Assembly (NCBI GenBank): GCA_028751875.1
Contig: CM054159.1
Coordinates: 2,780,194 to 2,844,193 of the forward strand
DNA length: 64,000 nt
From: Rapana venosa
Lineage: Eukaryota; Mollusca; Gastropoda; Neogastropoda; Muricidae
Reading direction: 5' to 3'
In this document: positions 11,745-23,900 of the stretch, piece by piece
Position numbering within the stretch: the stretch's first letter is position 1
How the letters are laid out: every line of letters starts with the position of its first letter
Program-made: the position numbers and the translations under genes
The notes under the pieces: generated by a model
The model's input: only the letters and a program-made list of their open reading frames with translations
What the model was told of the DNA's origin: nothing
Database searches by the model: none

Positions 11745-12113
11745 CCAAAATATATCCAGAGAGGACAGAAAATGTAGACACTGTAACAAAATTGAAGATG
11801 AATTTCATTTACTTGATGAATGCATTTTATATGATGAACTCAGAAATAATTTGTTATTAAAAATCAAAATGAAAGACAAAGAATGCAATAACTGTGTACA
11901 TAAATTAAGTGACATAATCACAGTTGATATATATATCAAGCAGATATCATCAGATATGTGTATGAGTGTTTTGAAAAAAGAGAAAAAGAGAAGTAGAATA
12001 CAACATGTTTTTAGTGTACATCACTTTTAGCCAAAATAGATAATATTTATAGTTGATATTTTTGTTGTGTTAAGTGGCAATAAAATATTCTGAATCTGAA
12101 TCTGAATCTAACA
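11745..12113 (+). mobile_element. 5'-truncated LINE tail in intron 1
   Basis: Encodes the C-terminal knuckle of a LINE polyprotein (C-R-H-C-N-K-I-E-D-E-F-H, L-L-D-E-C) and stops at 12028. An AATAAAA signal and a tail of TCTGAA repeats follow. Related to, but not the same as, the C terminus of the LINE at 29998-33350. It lies in the intron between exons 1 and 2 of the transposase-like gene. Confidence 0.7.
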
Positions 12114-12191
12114 CACACACACACTCACACTCACACACACATCATCTGAATCTGAATCTAACACACACACACACTCACACTCACACACACA
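12112..12191. repeat. Duplicated LINE tail and CA block
   Basis: The piece made of TCTGAATC, TAACACAC and ACTCACACTCAC is present twice in tandem. Confidence 0.85.
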
Positions 12192-12776
12192 TCTGAAACA
12201 TGACTTTTATTTATTTTTTTAGTTAGAATTTCCTGAAGTAAAGCACTTTATGAGGAATGTTTCAGTTTCATTTTGTTCTAGACATAATATCATATACTGG
12301 TATATTTATAGTTTTTATTCATTTGAAAAGTACTTTTTACTGAAAATAATAGTTGTAGAAATAATGTAAATGTTGTACACACACTTATTTATCATTAAAT
12401 TACTTTTCTTTTAACCTTAGAACAGTCGTGGCATTTTTGAATAGGTTAATTAATAATAGTTTTTCTTCATTGTTTTAATGTTCTTAGCTATACTATAATT
12501 GTAGCATCATGTTCATGCTTTTTAGTTACATCATTTTCTTGAAGGTCATCCACCTTTAAAAATGTGTTTTTTTTATCACATATTGTTGAAAGACATTAAA
12601 TAGACTAGAAGACATGCATGTCAGACTGATGGGGAAAAAAGAGCAGATATTAGATAAAAATACATTGTTCCATTTGAAAATAAAGATCTGAGTTTGAGTT
12701 GACTTTCACACACACACACACACACATGCACACACACACACAGAATGTACATGAAGTGGAAAAAATGTAAACTCAC
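12192..12776. other. AT-rich intron sequence
   Basis: No gene or element recognised. It ends with a short CA run (12708-12741) next to the exon 1 donor. Confidence 0.6.
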
Positions 12777-13297
12777 CCTTTGTCATATCCTGTGTGCTCA
12801 GCTGCAATGACAGCACTTCTTCTGCAGTAAACTGCGAAATGCACCCTCTTCTCTGTTGTCGAGGTAGCCCTTCTTCAGCAGCGACCTTGATTTGGGAGCA
12901 CTTGCATGCAAAGTTCGCTGCTTCTTCCAGAGTAGGGTAGGTGCCAGCACTCTGAGCACTGTCAGCACTACTTGTACTTGGCTCAGCATTTTCCTGAATT
13001 GTTTCAACATGAACAAGGGGAGCATCTTCTTTTTCTTCGAACAGTTCCTCCAATTCTAAATTTTCATCTTTGTGGTGAGTTTCCTCCGATGATTTAGGCA
13101 GGCCTAGTCGTTTTTCAAAAAGTTCCCAGCTCATCGTCGGTCTCCTCATCATCGCTGCTATGTATGTCAATTTCTTCGTCTTCAGTGGCAAAATACTCGG
13201 TGATTAAATCTTTTATTTCATCAATTGGTGGCATACCAGCAATTATGCTTTCATTTAAAAGGTCTTTTATACGATCTGCTTTCTTTTCAGCTTCCAT
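12777..13297 (-). pseudogene. Transposase-like gene, exon 1
   Basis: Acidic N-terminal region: M-E-A-E-K-K-A-D-R-I, then E-D-E-E-I-D, later P-S-T-S-S-A-D, and a Cys-containing A-C-K-C-S-Q segment. Donor AAGG/GTGAGT at 12776. The frame shifts once near 13125 (after D-D-E-L-G). The reading frame stays open upstream of this Met for some 50 codons (N-P-T-G-N-F-T-S-T-R-P, and a Cys/Arg-rich part at 13380-13447), so the real start may be further 5' or in another exon. Confidence 0.6.
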
Positions 13298-13842
13298 GCT
13301 TTCTCGATCGCCGATCGCTGCCGGTCTTGTTGATGTGAAATTACCTGTTGGATTTATTTCCCTTGATTTAAAGTGACGAACCAGATGCCTGTTGCTACGT
13401 TCATTGAGGGCATTCTGCCTTCTCCTTGGGCATTTCGCTTGAGTTTGTGTACTAAATTTAGAAGCAGATTACGCTATAGGACTAAAATAGAACGACTGGA
13501 AATTTCCACGATGTGCTAGGCGGGAAACAGAGCTTTCCAGTGGTGTGTCATTTGTAGGTGGAACAGCGGGTTTCGCAACGAAACAAAGGCCGCAAAATCT
13601 GTCTAATTTCAGCGTTTAAGAGTCGGATTTTGGCACAGTATGTCTATAAAATCATAAATTAAACTACTTTATAAACTGAATTGGAGTCTGATACTTTGGA
13701 ATATGATTTTTAGATGTTTGAAGAAATCAAAACTGCAAAAACATGAAAATCACTAAAAAATAGGTCACGAAGCCTTTTCGGCCTGCACGCGAAAACTCCC
13801 CGTGCGACTTTTGGGATGTTCCGTTGGAGCGCGTCACATATG

Positions 13843-15945
13843 CTTTCATTTTGTGTAGAAACCCCTTGTGCCAGACACGGTCGAACGCTTTTGATATGTC
13901 AAAATACACTGCTTGTGTTGTAATTCCACAATCAAATGAGGAACAAAGACTGTTATATATACAGAGTAAATGGTTCATGGTGGAGTCTCCAGGAGTAAAA
14001 CCTGATTGGAATGGAGAAAGAATGTGGTTAGATGATAGGAACTGATACACTTTTGAGTGAATACATTTTTCTAAAACCTTTCCAACGCAACTTAACAATG
14101 AAATTGGTCTATAGTTGTTACATAGTTCTTTTGATGCTTTTTTATGAATAGGATTTACTAAAGCTGTTTTCCAAAGTTTTGGGAACCTACATTCGTTTAG
14201 ACTTCTATTAAAGAGATTAGTAAGCGGATTTAGAATAGATGGTAGAGATGATTTTAAGATTTTATTGTGAACTAAATCTAATCCTACTGCTTTATTCGTA
14301 TCCAGGTTAAGAATGACATTTTCAACTTCAGAAGCTGACAGCAAAATATCGTTTATTTCCTTTTCAAGAAAAGGAATATTAGGGGGGTCATCGTCATCAT
14401 TTTCCAGAGTAGACTGGGAAATGAAAAAGCTATTGAAAATATTTGCCTTATCTCTACTTGAATAGAACACGGTGTTGTTATACAAAATAGGAGGGATTTC
14501 GTTGGCATCTATTCCTTTCTTTTTCAGAAACAGTTTCACTAGCTTCCACCACTCCTTTTGTCCAAACGTGGACGGGTTGGAAACCTTGCTTTCTAGTTCT
14601 GTGGTGTATTCTAGCTGCCTTTTTCTTTGTACAGAATTCACATAGTTCCGAAACTGGCGGAAACGAAGCCACTTTTCAGGTGTGTTAGTTAATTTAGCAG
14701 TTCTGTGAATAACCTTGCGTTCGGCAATTAACATTCTAATCTCATCTGTCATCCAGGGTACATCATTCGGACGAACAGTAACAGTTTTAACTGGCATACA
14801 TAATTTAGCTTTTTCCATGAGAACCTTTGAAAATACTCAGCACTTTCATCTAGAGTTTCAGCATAAATAACTTCGTCCCACTTCACTTCCAACAACAGAT
14901 TACAAAATTTAGTTTTATCTAGTTTGTTGTAGTTAAATATTATTCGTTTAAATGGCTGTTCTTTTGTAATTGTATTTCTGACAGTGGCACAAGGAACACT
15001 GTGGTCGCTACAGATAGCTGGTAAAACTTCCAACTGAGTGCACTAGGTTCGGACTCTGTGTAATGATCAGATCTAAACAAGAATGTGTTAAGTCAGTTAT
15101 CCGTGTAGGTTCATTAGTTACTTGTTTGAGCTGATAACGATTTAGAAGGTCAACTAAATAGGGTGACGGTGTATCTAGGATATTTGTGTTAAAGTCGCCA
15201 AGAATAAGGAATTTGAGTAAAGTGTTATTAACATTGTCAATGCTCTTTTCTATTAGATTCCAGTAATCAACTGTCGAGTTGGGTGGACGATAGAAAGATC
15301 CGATTAATATACCCGTCTGATCTAGTTTTGTTTCAATCCACACGGCTTCCAAATTGCTGATGTGCAAATCAGGCCGAGCTTTACAATACAAATTATTTCT
15401 AACATAAATAGCTACTCCACCATGTGGGTCATGCGATCTGTCACACCTGACTGGTGGATGAAAATTGGTCAGGTGAATTGAACTGTCGTGGTCCCTTTCA
15501 GAAAGCCACGTTTCAGATACTGTAATTATATCGATATTGTTGTATTCTGATTGTATCAGTTGAACCTTATTTCTAATACTTCTTGCATTTATGTGCACAA
15601 TTTTTAAAATCAGTTGTAGGAGTTTGGTCCTGGGTTAATTTCTACATCTCCACACAAGAACAAAAGTAAGTGCAACCACTGAACTGAGACTGAACCTCTA
15701 TATCCCCTGTGATTATGAATGAACCAATCTGTGTGGTCAGTAGGAATAGAGCTGTTTATTGAATTACTTTTGTTATCACCAACGAAAGCAAGAAAGTGAG
15801 CAAACACCGACAATGTTGTGCTATAGGGATGGTGAAGGCATGACAATATCAGAAATTGAACGATCAGAGATCGATCAAGAAAAGCTAGTTTTCTTGTTTT
15901 GGCCAAGGCTTTAGAATAATGCATGCCAATCCTTGCACGATACAT
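13843..15945 (-). pseudogene. LINE copy 1: leader, 2A, endonuclease and 5' half of reverse transcriptase
   Basis: From the 5' side: a leader of about 105 residues ending in a hydrophobic L-L-L-F-L stretch and G-D-V-E-I-N-P-G-P; an AP-endonuclease domain (I-N-A-R-S near its start, S-E-T-W-L, L-G-D-F-N-T-N); a linker (W-M-T-D-E-I, R-K-V-I-H-R-T); and RT with N-Y-R-P-I-S-L-L-S and F-D-I-S-K-A-F-D-R-V-W. Extra bases just after the 2A motif (15623-15625 and 15606-15609) and near 15020 and 14820 break the frame. The RT stops at codon Y of H-K-M-K-A-Y because of the transposon insertion. Confidence 0.85.
15625..15651 (-). other. 2A-like motif in LINE copy 1
   Basis: Encodes G-D-V-E-I-N-P-G-P, matching the D-x-E-x-N-P-G-P consensus of co-translational ribosome-skipping peptides. 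An extra T immediately 3' shifts the frame here before the endonuclease. Confidence 0.8.
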
Positions 15946-16489
15946 ACATACGATACATACCTACATCTACTGCCATTCAAGTCACAGCACTAAGCAGCAA
16001 CACAAAAAACAGGAATGTGTCAAGGACCAGCATAAACAAATGGTATGAAATTGCTCTCTGTCTGGCTAAATAAAATAATAGGTAAACAACTAAACCATTT
16101 AACATGTTCAGTGTTAATTCAAATTATTCACATTTTTATGGCATGAAATAGCACGTTATTGTTCCTGAGCAATGCTATATAATGCCCAAGGAGAGAGGCA
16201 AAGAGAGAGAGAGAGTAAGAGAGAGATAAAAACAAGAGCAATAGAGACAGAAAGAGACAAGAGAGAAACTGAGGAGAAAAAAGATAGGGAGGCAGAGAGA
16301 ATGACAAACACACAGGGTGAAACAAAGACTTACATTGTGCTTATGGTCTAACAACTAGCCTAACAATCCACCCCTCTGAATCCCCCCATGTTACAAAGTA
16401 TGATCAGTGTGACAGTGAAAATTCTTCAGAACTCCCAGAATGTTAAGCTGAGGAATAACCATCAGCAACAACAGACACACTCCTCTTAC

Positions 16490-16574
16490 CTTTCTGTGTG
16501 CTTCCACTTGCTCGTGCCGCATCCTCAGGCATTGAAGTACCTAGGACAGGAACAGCCTCCATGATAGCTTGATT
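16490..16574 (-). CDS. Exon B copy 4
   Basis: Consensus length and splice sites. Carries one synonymous difference in the VPVLG region. Confidence 0.5.
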
Positions 16575-16961
16575 CTGCACAAAAAAGTGACATTTTTAAT
16601 TACGCATGTGCACGCACGCACACGCACATGCATGCTCACTCACACACACAAGCACAGACAGGGGGAACAGAATAGCCTGGTGGTAAGAGCATTGTGCATT
16701 GCCCTCAGGATCTAGTGACAGGGGTTCGAATCCCAGTCAAGGGGAGTTTTCTTTCTTCTTGTGGCAACTTGCTCTCCTCAAAAAGTGCAGGTCAAATATT
16801 AGGTAGAAAATCTGTAGTCACTGAACGTAGCATATGAGACAAGACCAAACCACACCAGACTAGATGAGATGAGAAGGCAAAAGGAATGAGGCAAGACACA
16901 ACAAGTAAAAGGAAAGACAGAAAAAATAGATCTAATTGAGTCCTGTAGTTCTCTTCTTTAC

Positions 16962-17728
16962 CTGAAAGAATTTAGTAGAAATCTGACTGTGGCTTGACTG
17001 GTACGTCAAGTCTTGCACAGCATGGGTGACTTGACTGCTGTTGTCTTCTACAGGATACTCTTTTCTGCTACAGTCTTTCAAGACGTAGTTTTCTGTGTGA
17101 ATGTTTGTGTGGTGAAGTTTTCTGTTGTGAAATTTCCTGTGGAGAAGTTTTCTGTGGTGAAGTTTCCGTGAAGAAATTTCTGTTGTGAAGATTACCATGA
17201 GGTTTTCTGTGCTAAAGTTTATGTGAAGAAGTTTTCTGTGGTGAAAATTTCCTTGAAGTTTTCTTTAGTGAAGTTTTCTGTAGTGAAGATTTTCTGTGGT
17301 AAAGTTTTCTGTGGATAAGTATTTTGTGGTGAAGTTTTTCATGGTGAAGTTTTCTGTGAAGTTTTCTGTGGAGAAGTTTTCTGTGATGAAGTTTCCTTGA
17401 AGTATATCTGTGGTGAAGATTTCCGTGACGTTTTCTGTGGTGAAGTTTTCTATGGTGAAGTTTTCCGTAGTGTCATTTTCCATGGTGTTTTTTGTGGTGT
17501 AGTTTTCCATAGGTTTTCCTGGTGCTGTCTTCCGTGGTGTTGATTTTCCGTCATGTCATTTTCTGCAGTGTTTTCTGTGGAGTTATTTTCCATGGTGTAG
17601 ATTTCTGCAACGTAATATTCAGCGTAGTATTCTGTGGTGTAGTTTTTCTGTGATGATGTTTTCTGTGGTGTAGCCTTTCATACCATCACTGAACCAACTG
17701 GTGTAGTCTTCCGTGGAATAAGTGGAGC
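16962..17728 (-). pseudogene. Exon A-like module 4
   Basis: The acceptor is CTATTACAG. The 3' end V-E-D-N-S-S-Q to F-F-Q is in frame with the donor. The minisatellite is open in the T-T-E-N frame over 17265-17510 but closed on either side. Confidence 0.42.
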
Positions 17729-18169
17729 CTGTAATAGAAAAGAAGCAGTGCCTAATTAATTAACATGTTCAGTGTTAATTCAAATGAATCAGATTTTTAT
17801 GACAAAAAATAGCATGGTATTCTGCCTGGGCAATGCTATATAATGTCCAAGGAGAGAGGCAAAGAGAGAAAGAGAGTAAGAGAGAGGCAAAAACAAGAGC
17901 AAGAGGGACAGAAAGAGACAAAGAGAGAAACTGAGGGGAAAAAAGATAGGGAGGGAGAGAGAATGACAAACACACAGGGTGAAACAAAGACTTACATTGT
18001 GCCTATGGTCTAACAACTAGTCCAACAACCCACCTCTCTCAATCCCCCCACGTTACAAAGTATGATCAGTGAGATAGTGCAAATTCACTCTCACTCAAAT
18101 GAATGAGGCAAGACATGATAAGCTGAGGAACACCCAACAGCAGCAACAGCAGACACACACTCCTCTTAC

Positions 18170-18254
18170 CTTTCTGTGTGCTTCCACTTGCTCGTGCCAC
18201 ATCCTCAGGCATTGAAGTACCTAGGACGGGAACAGCCTCCATGATAGCTTGATT
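18170..18254 (-). CDS. Exon B copy 5
   Basis: Intact 85-bp exon. One substitution turns P-E-D-A-A into P-E-D-V-A. Splice sites unchanged. Confidence 0.5.
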
Positions 18255-18648
18255 CTGCACAAAAAAGTCACATTTGAAATTACGTATGTGCACACACGCA
18301 CGCACACACACACATGCACGCTCACGCACACCCACAAGCACTAACAGGGGAAACAGACAAGCCTGGTGGTTAGTGCATTGCCGTCATGATCTGGTGACAG
18401 GGGTTCGAATCCCAGCCAAGGGGAGTTTTCTTTGTTCTTGTGGCAACTTGCTCTCCTCAAAGAGTGCACCCCAAATATCCAGTAGAAATATCTGCTGCCA
18501 CTGAATGTATGCATACGAAACAAGACCAAAGCAGACCAGAGCAGACCAGATGAGATGACTAGGTAAAATGAATGAGGCAAGACATGACAATTAAAAGGAA
18601 AGACAAAAAAAAATATGTATAATAGCGTGCTGTAGTTCCTTTCTTTAC

Positions 18649-19455
18649 CTGAAAGAATTTAGTAGAAATCTGACTGTGGCTTGACTGGAACGTCAAGTCT
18701 TGCAAATCATTGGTGACTTGACTGCTGTTGTCTTCTACAGGATACTTTTTTCTGCTACAGTCTTTCAAGACGTAGTTTTCTGTGGTGTATTTTTGTGTGG
18801 TGAAGTTTTCCTTTGTGAAATTTCCTGTGGAGAAGTTTTCTGTAGTGAAGTTTCCGTGAAGAAGTTTTTATGTGAAGATTTCCTTGGAAGTTTTCTTTGG
18901 TGAAGCTTTCTGTGGTGAATTTTTTCTGTGGTGAAGTTTTCTGTGGAGAAGTTTTCTGTGATGAAGTTTCCTTGAAGAAGTTATTCTGTGGTGAAGATTT
19001 CCTTGGAAGTTTTCTTTGGTGAAGCTTTCTGTGGTGAATTTTTTCTGTGGTGAAGTTTTCTGTGGAGAAGTGTTTTGTGGTGAATTTTTTCTGTGGTGAA
19101 GTTTTCCATGGTGTAATTTTTTGTGAAGTTTTCTGTGGAGAAGTTTTCTATGATGAAGTTTCCTTGAAGAAGTTGTTCTGTGGTGAAGTTTTCCCGTAGT
19201 GTCATTTTCCATGGTGTTTTTTGTGGGTAGTTTTCCGTAGGTTTCCCTGGTGCTGTCTTCTGTGGTGTTGATTTTCTGTCATGTTATTTTCTGCAGTGTT
19301 TTCTGTGGAGTCATTTTCCATGGTGTAGTAATCTGCAACGTAGTATTCAGCGTAGTATTCTGTGGTGTAGTTTTCTGTGATGATGTTTTATGTGGTGTAG
19401 CCTTTCATACCATCACTGAACCAACTGGTGTAGTCTTCCGTGCCATGAGAGGAGC
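18649..19455 (-). pseudogene. Exon A-like module 5
   Basis: Closest relative is module 3, in the same position next to the TTAA element of the duplicated block. It is open for 114 codons at 18868-19212. A deletion near 18866 breaks the frame before the conserved 3' end. Confidence 0.42.
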
Positions 19456-19493
19456 CTGGAATAGAAAAAAAAAAGCAGTGCCTAATTAATTAA

Positions 19494-20203
19494 CCACTAG
19501 ACTGCCTTACCCCGGAAATTTTCCGGGGCTTATTGTGCACCCTATACGCCTACAACCCGTAAAATTTCTGGGGTGTCGAACCGAAGTAAACAAGCCTGCT
19601 TCCTTGACTACAGTTAACGGGAAACAACTCCAAACTTATTGAAGGTCATTCTCCTGCTGCTTGGCAACATTCAGCTGCAAAAACCGTACCAAAAACGATC
19701 GTTTTTTAGCTTGTATTTTGTGTTTTTATGCATGACTGTTTTGGAAGTTCGTGTTCAAAATGGCTGACACTTCTTGTTGAAGGTATAAGTAACTTTACAC
19801 AGCTGTAAAATTGGCAAAAAACCCTGTAGATTTACCTAACAGTGATGAAAACAATCGTGTATGATTCAGCTGATCGTGCATTTAAAAAAAAAAGAATGAG
19901 ATTTGGCCTAGACTTATGTTTGACATTATTGGATCGGGAGTACTCAGAATGACAGTGGTGATAAAGAAATCGTATTTTTGGTCAATTTATTTACATTTAA
20001 AATATATTTTTGCAGTGAAATAGCATGCTAACTAATTTGAGCTTGCCTCGAAGTAATCTACGATATATATACTGTCATTAGGCAGACTATCAGGAATATT
20101 CATGTGGTAGTTTCTGAGTAAGAGGGATATGAACATAGCAGGTGGTACATAAGAATTTTATTCCCCGGCATATAGGGTGCACTTGCACTAGGCAGTTAAG
20201 AGG
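19494..20203. mobile_element. Non-autonomous TTAA element, copy 2
   Basis: 710 bp, flanked by TTAA at 19490-19493 and 20204-20207. Differs from copy 1 mainly by single-base indels, and its palindrome is longer (CCCCGGAAATTTTCCGGGG, 19510-19528). It is in the same relation to the neighbouring LINE as copy 1, so it arose by block duplication and not by a second transposition. Confidence 0.8.
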
Positions 20204-20930
20204 TTAACATGTTGGTTTAAATAGTTTTTATTCAGAAATGAGTATAAGCATTGAAAACAAACAGCATTTTGGAATCATAGCAACAACAAGCTTGTAGCTT
20301 ATGGTGTGCTCAATTAAACAATGAAGATTAACATGAACATAATGGCTGCTGAGCTGAAAAATGTAAACCAACAACAACAAACATTTTCATCAATTACAAT
20401 CTTTGCTAATGTAAGAAAAAGGAAAACAACACAAAGAAACATATCAATTTGTAAAAATAAACACACATAAAAACAAACAAAAATAGTTGGAATAGGAAAA
20501 ACCACAGAGAGAGAGAGCAATTTAGGAAAATAACATCCACAAGGCCAAGAATGCTATTAGTTAATATAATACCAAGGATATAATTTACATAAGCAGGACA
20601 ATTATTAAAAAAATAAATAAATCGTGTACTATGTCAGTAATCATTGCAAAAAATTTCTATTCACTACTACAAAATGTTTCTTGCTTTCTTTTCAACAATC
20701 ACACATACATCAGGGGAGAGCAAGATGAGTTAATTAAGTACCTCCAGCCTGAATGAAGACAACCTCAAACAGGCTACCATCCGACAAGAAACACTACAAA
20801 ATCTTTTTGAATCAGATATGAACTGATGGACAATTTCAACAATAAAAATGTTTGTTTTCATACTAAATTCAGGGCTGCCTGATAAAAGAATTTGGAAATG
20901 AACATACTCAGGGGAAGGGAGGCAATTGTT

Positions 20931-23900
20931 TTAGGCACGTACTAGATCAAAGTTAGGGCAGAACAGCAAATAGTGTTCGGCTGTCTCTTGCGCGTTACCA
21001 CAGGCACATGATGGATCGTTTGCTATGTAGCGATGAAACATATCATATTTTAAATCACTTATTCCGAGTCGAAGTCGACAATGCAATATCTGTTCTTTCC
21101 TTTCACCATGATAAAAATACAAAGGTACAACGGGATCGTTTGCAGATAAATATCGTTTGAGCTGACTTAAAGAATGACTATTTTTAATACAATCTGGTAA
21201 AGAGTTCCACAATACAGTAGTAGAAGGAATGAAAGATTTTTTATATAATTCTGTGCTGCACCATGGCAAGCTGCGTTCAAAAGGCCTTCTTCTATGATAG
21301 GGATTTATCTGTGTTACTAGTGCAGGAACAAGATCAACTAAGTAGTGGGGACATAAACCATTTACCATTTTGTGATATTGACAGAGTTTGTGTCTGGTTC
21401 TTCGCTCTTTCAGAGTACTGAATCCAGACTCTTGGTACAATTTTTCGTGATTTGTGCACAAAACAGCTCCTACTATAGTTTCTGATTGCGTCAAGCTGCA
21501 ACATTTCTAATGATTTGGACTGTGTTTCGGTACAATTGTCCCACACAATGTCGGCATAGTCGAAATGAGGGAGTATAAATGACTGGTACATTGTTTTAAG
21601 TGTTTTCCTTGTAAGTTTATGTTTATAGCTTTTGAGGCACGAGACCAACATAGTTACAGTATTTATTATGTTTTTTATATGCTCATCCCATTTGCAATTA
21701 TCCTGAAGAATGATACCTAAGTGTTTGTGCATACTTTTATTTTGAAGGCAATTTGAATCAAATGAGAGTGGTAGGATCATGTTATTGTTGCGAGAAAAAT
21801 TTAAGAGTTCTGTTTTGTCTGCATTAAAACTAACTTTCCACACTTGGCCCAAGAACTTATTTTTTTCTAAATCGGAATTAAGTGTTTTCGGCGCGAATGT
21901 TTGGATCGTTTACTGCTAAAAACATGCTAGTGTCGTCAGCGAAAAGTCTTATATCAGATTCTATATTGTTCACAATATCATTTATATAAATTAGAAATAA
22001 TAGTGGACCTAAGACTGATCCCTGAGAACACCGGGACTTATCATTTTAAAATCTGATGTATTACCTTTTATAACTACTGCTTGGGTACGGTTTGAAAGAT
22101 AGTCAGTAAACCAGTCTAATAATTTACTACGTATACCATATGCTTTCATTTTGTGTAGAAGCCCCTTGTGCCAGACACGGTCGAACGCTTTTGATATGTC
22201 AAAATACACTGCTTGTGTTGTAATTCCACAATCAAATGAGGAACAAAGACTGTTATATATACAGAGTAACTGGTTCATGGTGGAGTCTCCAGGAGTAAAA
22301 CCTGATTGGAATGGAGAAAGAATGTGGTTAGATGATAGGAACTGATACACTTTTGAGTGAATACATTTTTTTTAAAACCTTTCCAACGCAACTTAACAAT
22401 GAAATTGGTCTATAGTTTTTACATAGTTCTTTTGATGCTTTTTTATGAATAGGATTTACTAAAGCTGTTTTCCAAAGTTTTTGGGAACCTACATTCGTTT
22501 AGACTTCTATTTTAAAAAGATTAGTAAGCGGATTTAGAATAGATTGGTAGAATGATTTTAAGATTTTATTGTGAACTAAATCTAATCCTACTGCTTTATT
22601 CGTATCCAGGTTAAGAATGACATTTTCAACTTCAGAAGCTGACAGCAAAATAACGTTTATTTCCTTTCAAGAAAAGGAATATTAGGGGGTCATCGTCATC
22701 ATTTTCCAAGGTAGACTGGGAAATGAAAAAAGCTATTGAAAATATTTGCCTTATCTCTACTTGAATAGAACACGGGGTTGTTAAACAAAATAGGAGGGAT
22801 TTCGTTGGCATCTATTCCTTTCTTTTTCAGAAACAGTTCACTAGCTTCCACCACTCCTTTTGTCCAAACGTGGACGGGTTGGAAACCTTGCTTTCTAGTT
22901 CTGTGGTGTATTCTAGCTGCCTTTTTCTTTGTACAGAATTCACATAGTTCCAAAACTGGCGGAAACGAAGCCACTTTTCAGGTGTGTTAGTTAATTTAGC
23001 AGTTCTGTGAATAACCTTGCGTTCGGCAATTAACATTCTAATCTCATCTGTCATCCAGGGTACATCATTCGGACGAACAGTAACAGTTTTAACTGGCATA
23101 CATAATTTAGCTTTTTCCATGAGAACCTTTGAAAACATCTCAGCACTTTCATCTAGAGTTTCAGCATAAATAACTTCGTCCCACTTCACTTCCAACAACA
23201 GATTACAAAATTTAGTTTTATCTAGTTTGTTGTAGTTAAATATTATTCGTTTAAATGGCTGTTCTTTTGTAATTGTATTTCTGACAGTGGCACAAGGAAC
23301 ACTGTGGTCGCTACAGATAGCTGGTAAAACTTCAACTGAGTGCACTAGGTTTGGACTCTGTGTAATGATCAGATCTAAACAAGATGTTCAAGTCAGTTAT
23401 CCGTGTAGGTTCATTTGTTAATTGTTTGAGCTGATAACGATTTAGAAGGTCAACTAAATAGGGTGACGGTGTATCTAGGATATTTGTGTTAAAGTCGCCA
23501 AGAATAAGGAATTTGAGTAAAGTGTTATTAACATTGTCAATGCTCTTTTCTATTAGATTCCAGTAATCAACTGTCGAGTTGGGTGGACGATAGAAAGATC
23601 CGATTAATATACCCATCTGATCTAGTTTTGTTTCAATCCACACGGCTTCCAAATTGCTGATGTGCAAATCAGGCCGAGCTTTACAATACAAATTATTTCT
23701 AACATAATAGCTACTCCACCATGTGGTCATGCGATCTGTCACACCTGACTGGTGGATGAAAATTGGTCAGGTGAATTGAACTGTCGTGGTCCCTTTCAGA
23801 AAGCCACGTTTCAGATACTGTAATTATATCGATATTGTTGTATTCTGATTGTATCAGTTGAATCTTATTTCTAATACTTCTTGCATTTATGTGCACAATT

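Larger units (their letters stand above)
7691..13836 (-). mobile_element. 6.1-kb DNA transposon inside LINE copy 1
   Basis: Comparison with the uninterrupted LINE copy 2 defines the insertion exactly. The 6-bp target CATATG is duplicated (7685-7690, 13837-13842). Ends are imperfect inverted repeats TGATGCACTCCCAC and TGACGCGCTCCAAC. It contains a minus-strand four-exon gene (8544-13297 or beyond), a truncated LINE tail, and (GT)n and (CA)n arrays in the first intron. About 850 bp at the 3' side (7691-8543) and 390 bp at the 5' side (13448-13836) have no gene that I recognise. Superfamily not identified. Confidence 0.8.
5772..16098 (-). mobile_element. LINE copy 1 (2A-bearing non-LTR element), split
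   Basis: Element boundaries are given by a TTAACATGT target duplication (5763-5771 and 16099-16107). Without the 6.1-kb transposon at 7691-13836 it is about 4.2 kb, like copy 2. The 3' end on the minus strand has AATAAAA close to the edge. 5772-6490 is 3' noncoding and 15950-16098 is 5' noncoding. Confidence 0.85.
16108..19489 (-). repeat. Tandem array segment 2 (two units)
   Basis: Two units with exon B at 16490 and 18170. The first 240 bases match the first 240 bases of the window closely, including shared variants such as GAGCAATGCT in place of the commoner GCGCCATGCT. This places segments 1 and 2 in corresponding positions of a duplicated block that also includes the TTAA element and the LINE. 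Confidence 0.9.

Noticed and set aside
11433..11808. Cys-Val and Thr-His repeat frames
   Set aside because: Simple translation of (GT)n and (CA)n microsatellites.
13824..14045. Plus-strand frame of 73 codons, repeated at 22151
   Set aside because: Antisense of the LINE reverse transcriptase. It recurs only because the LINE does.
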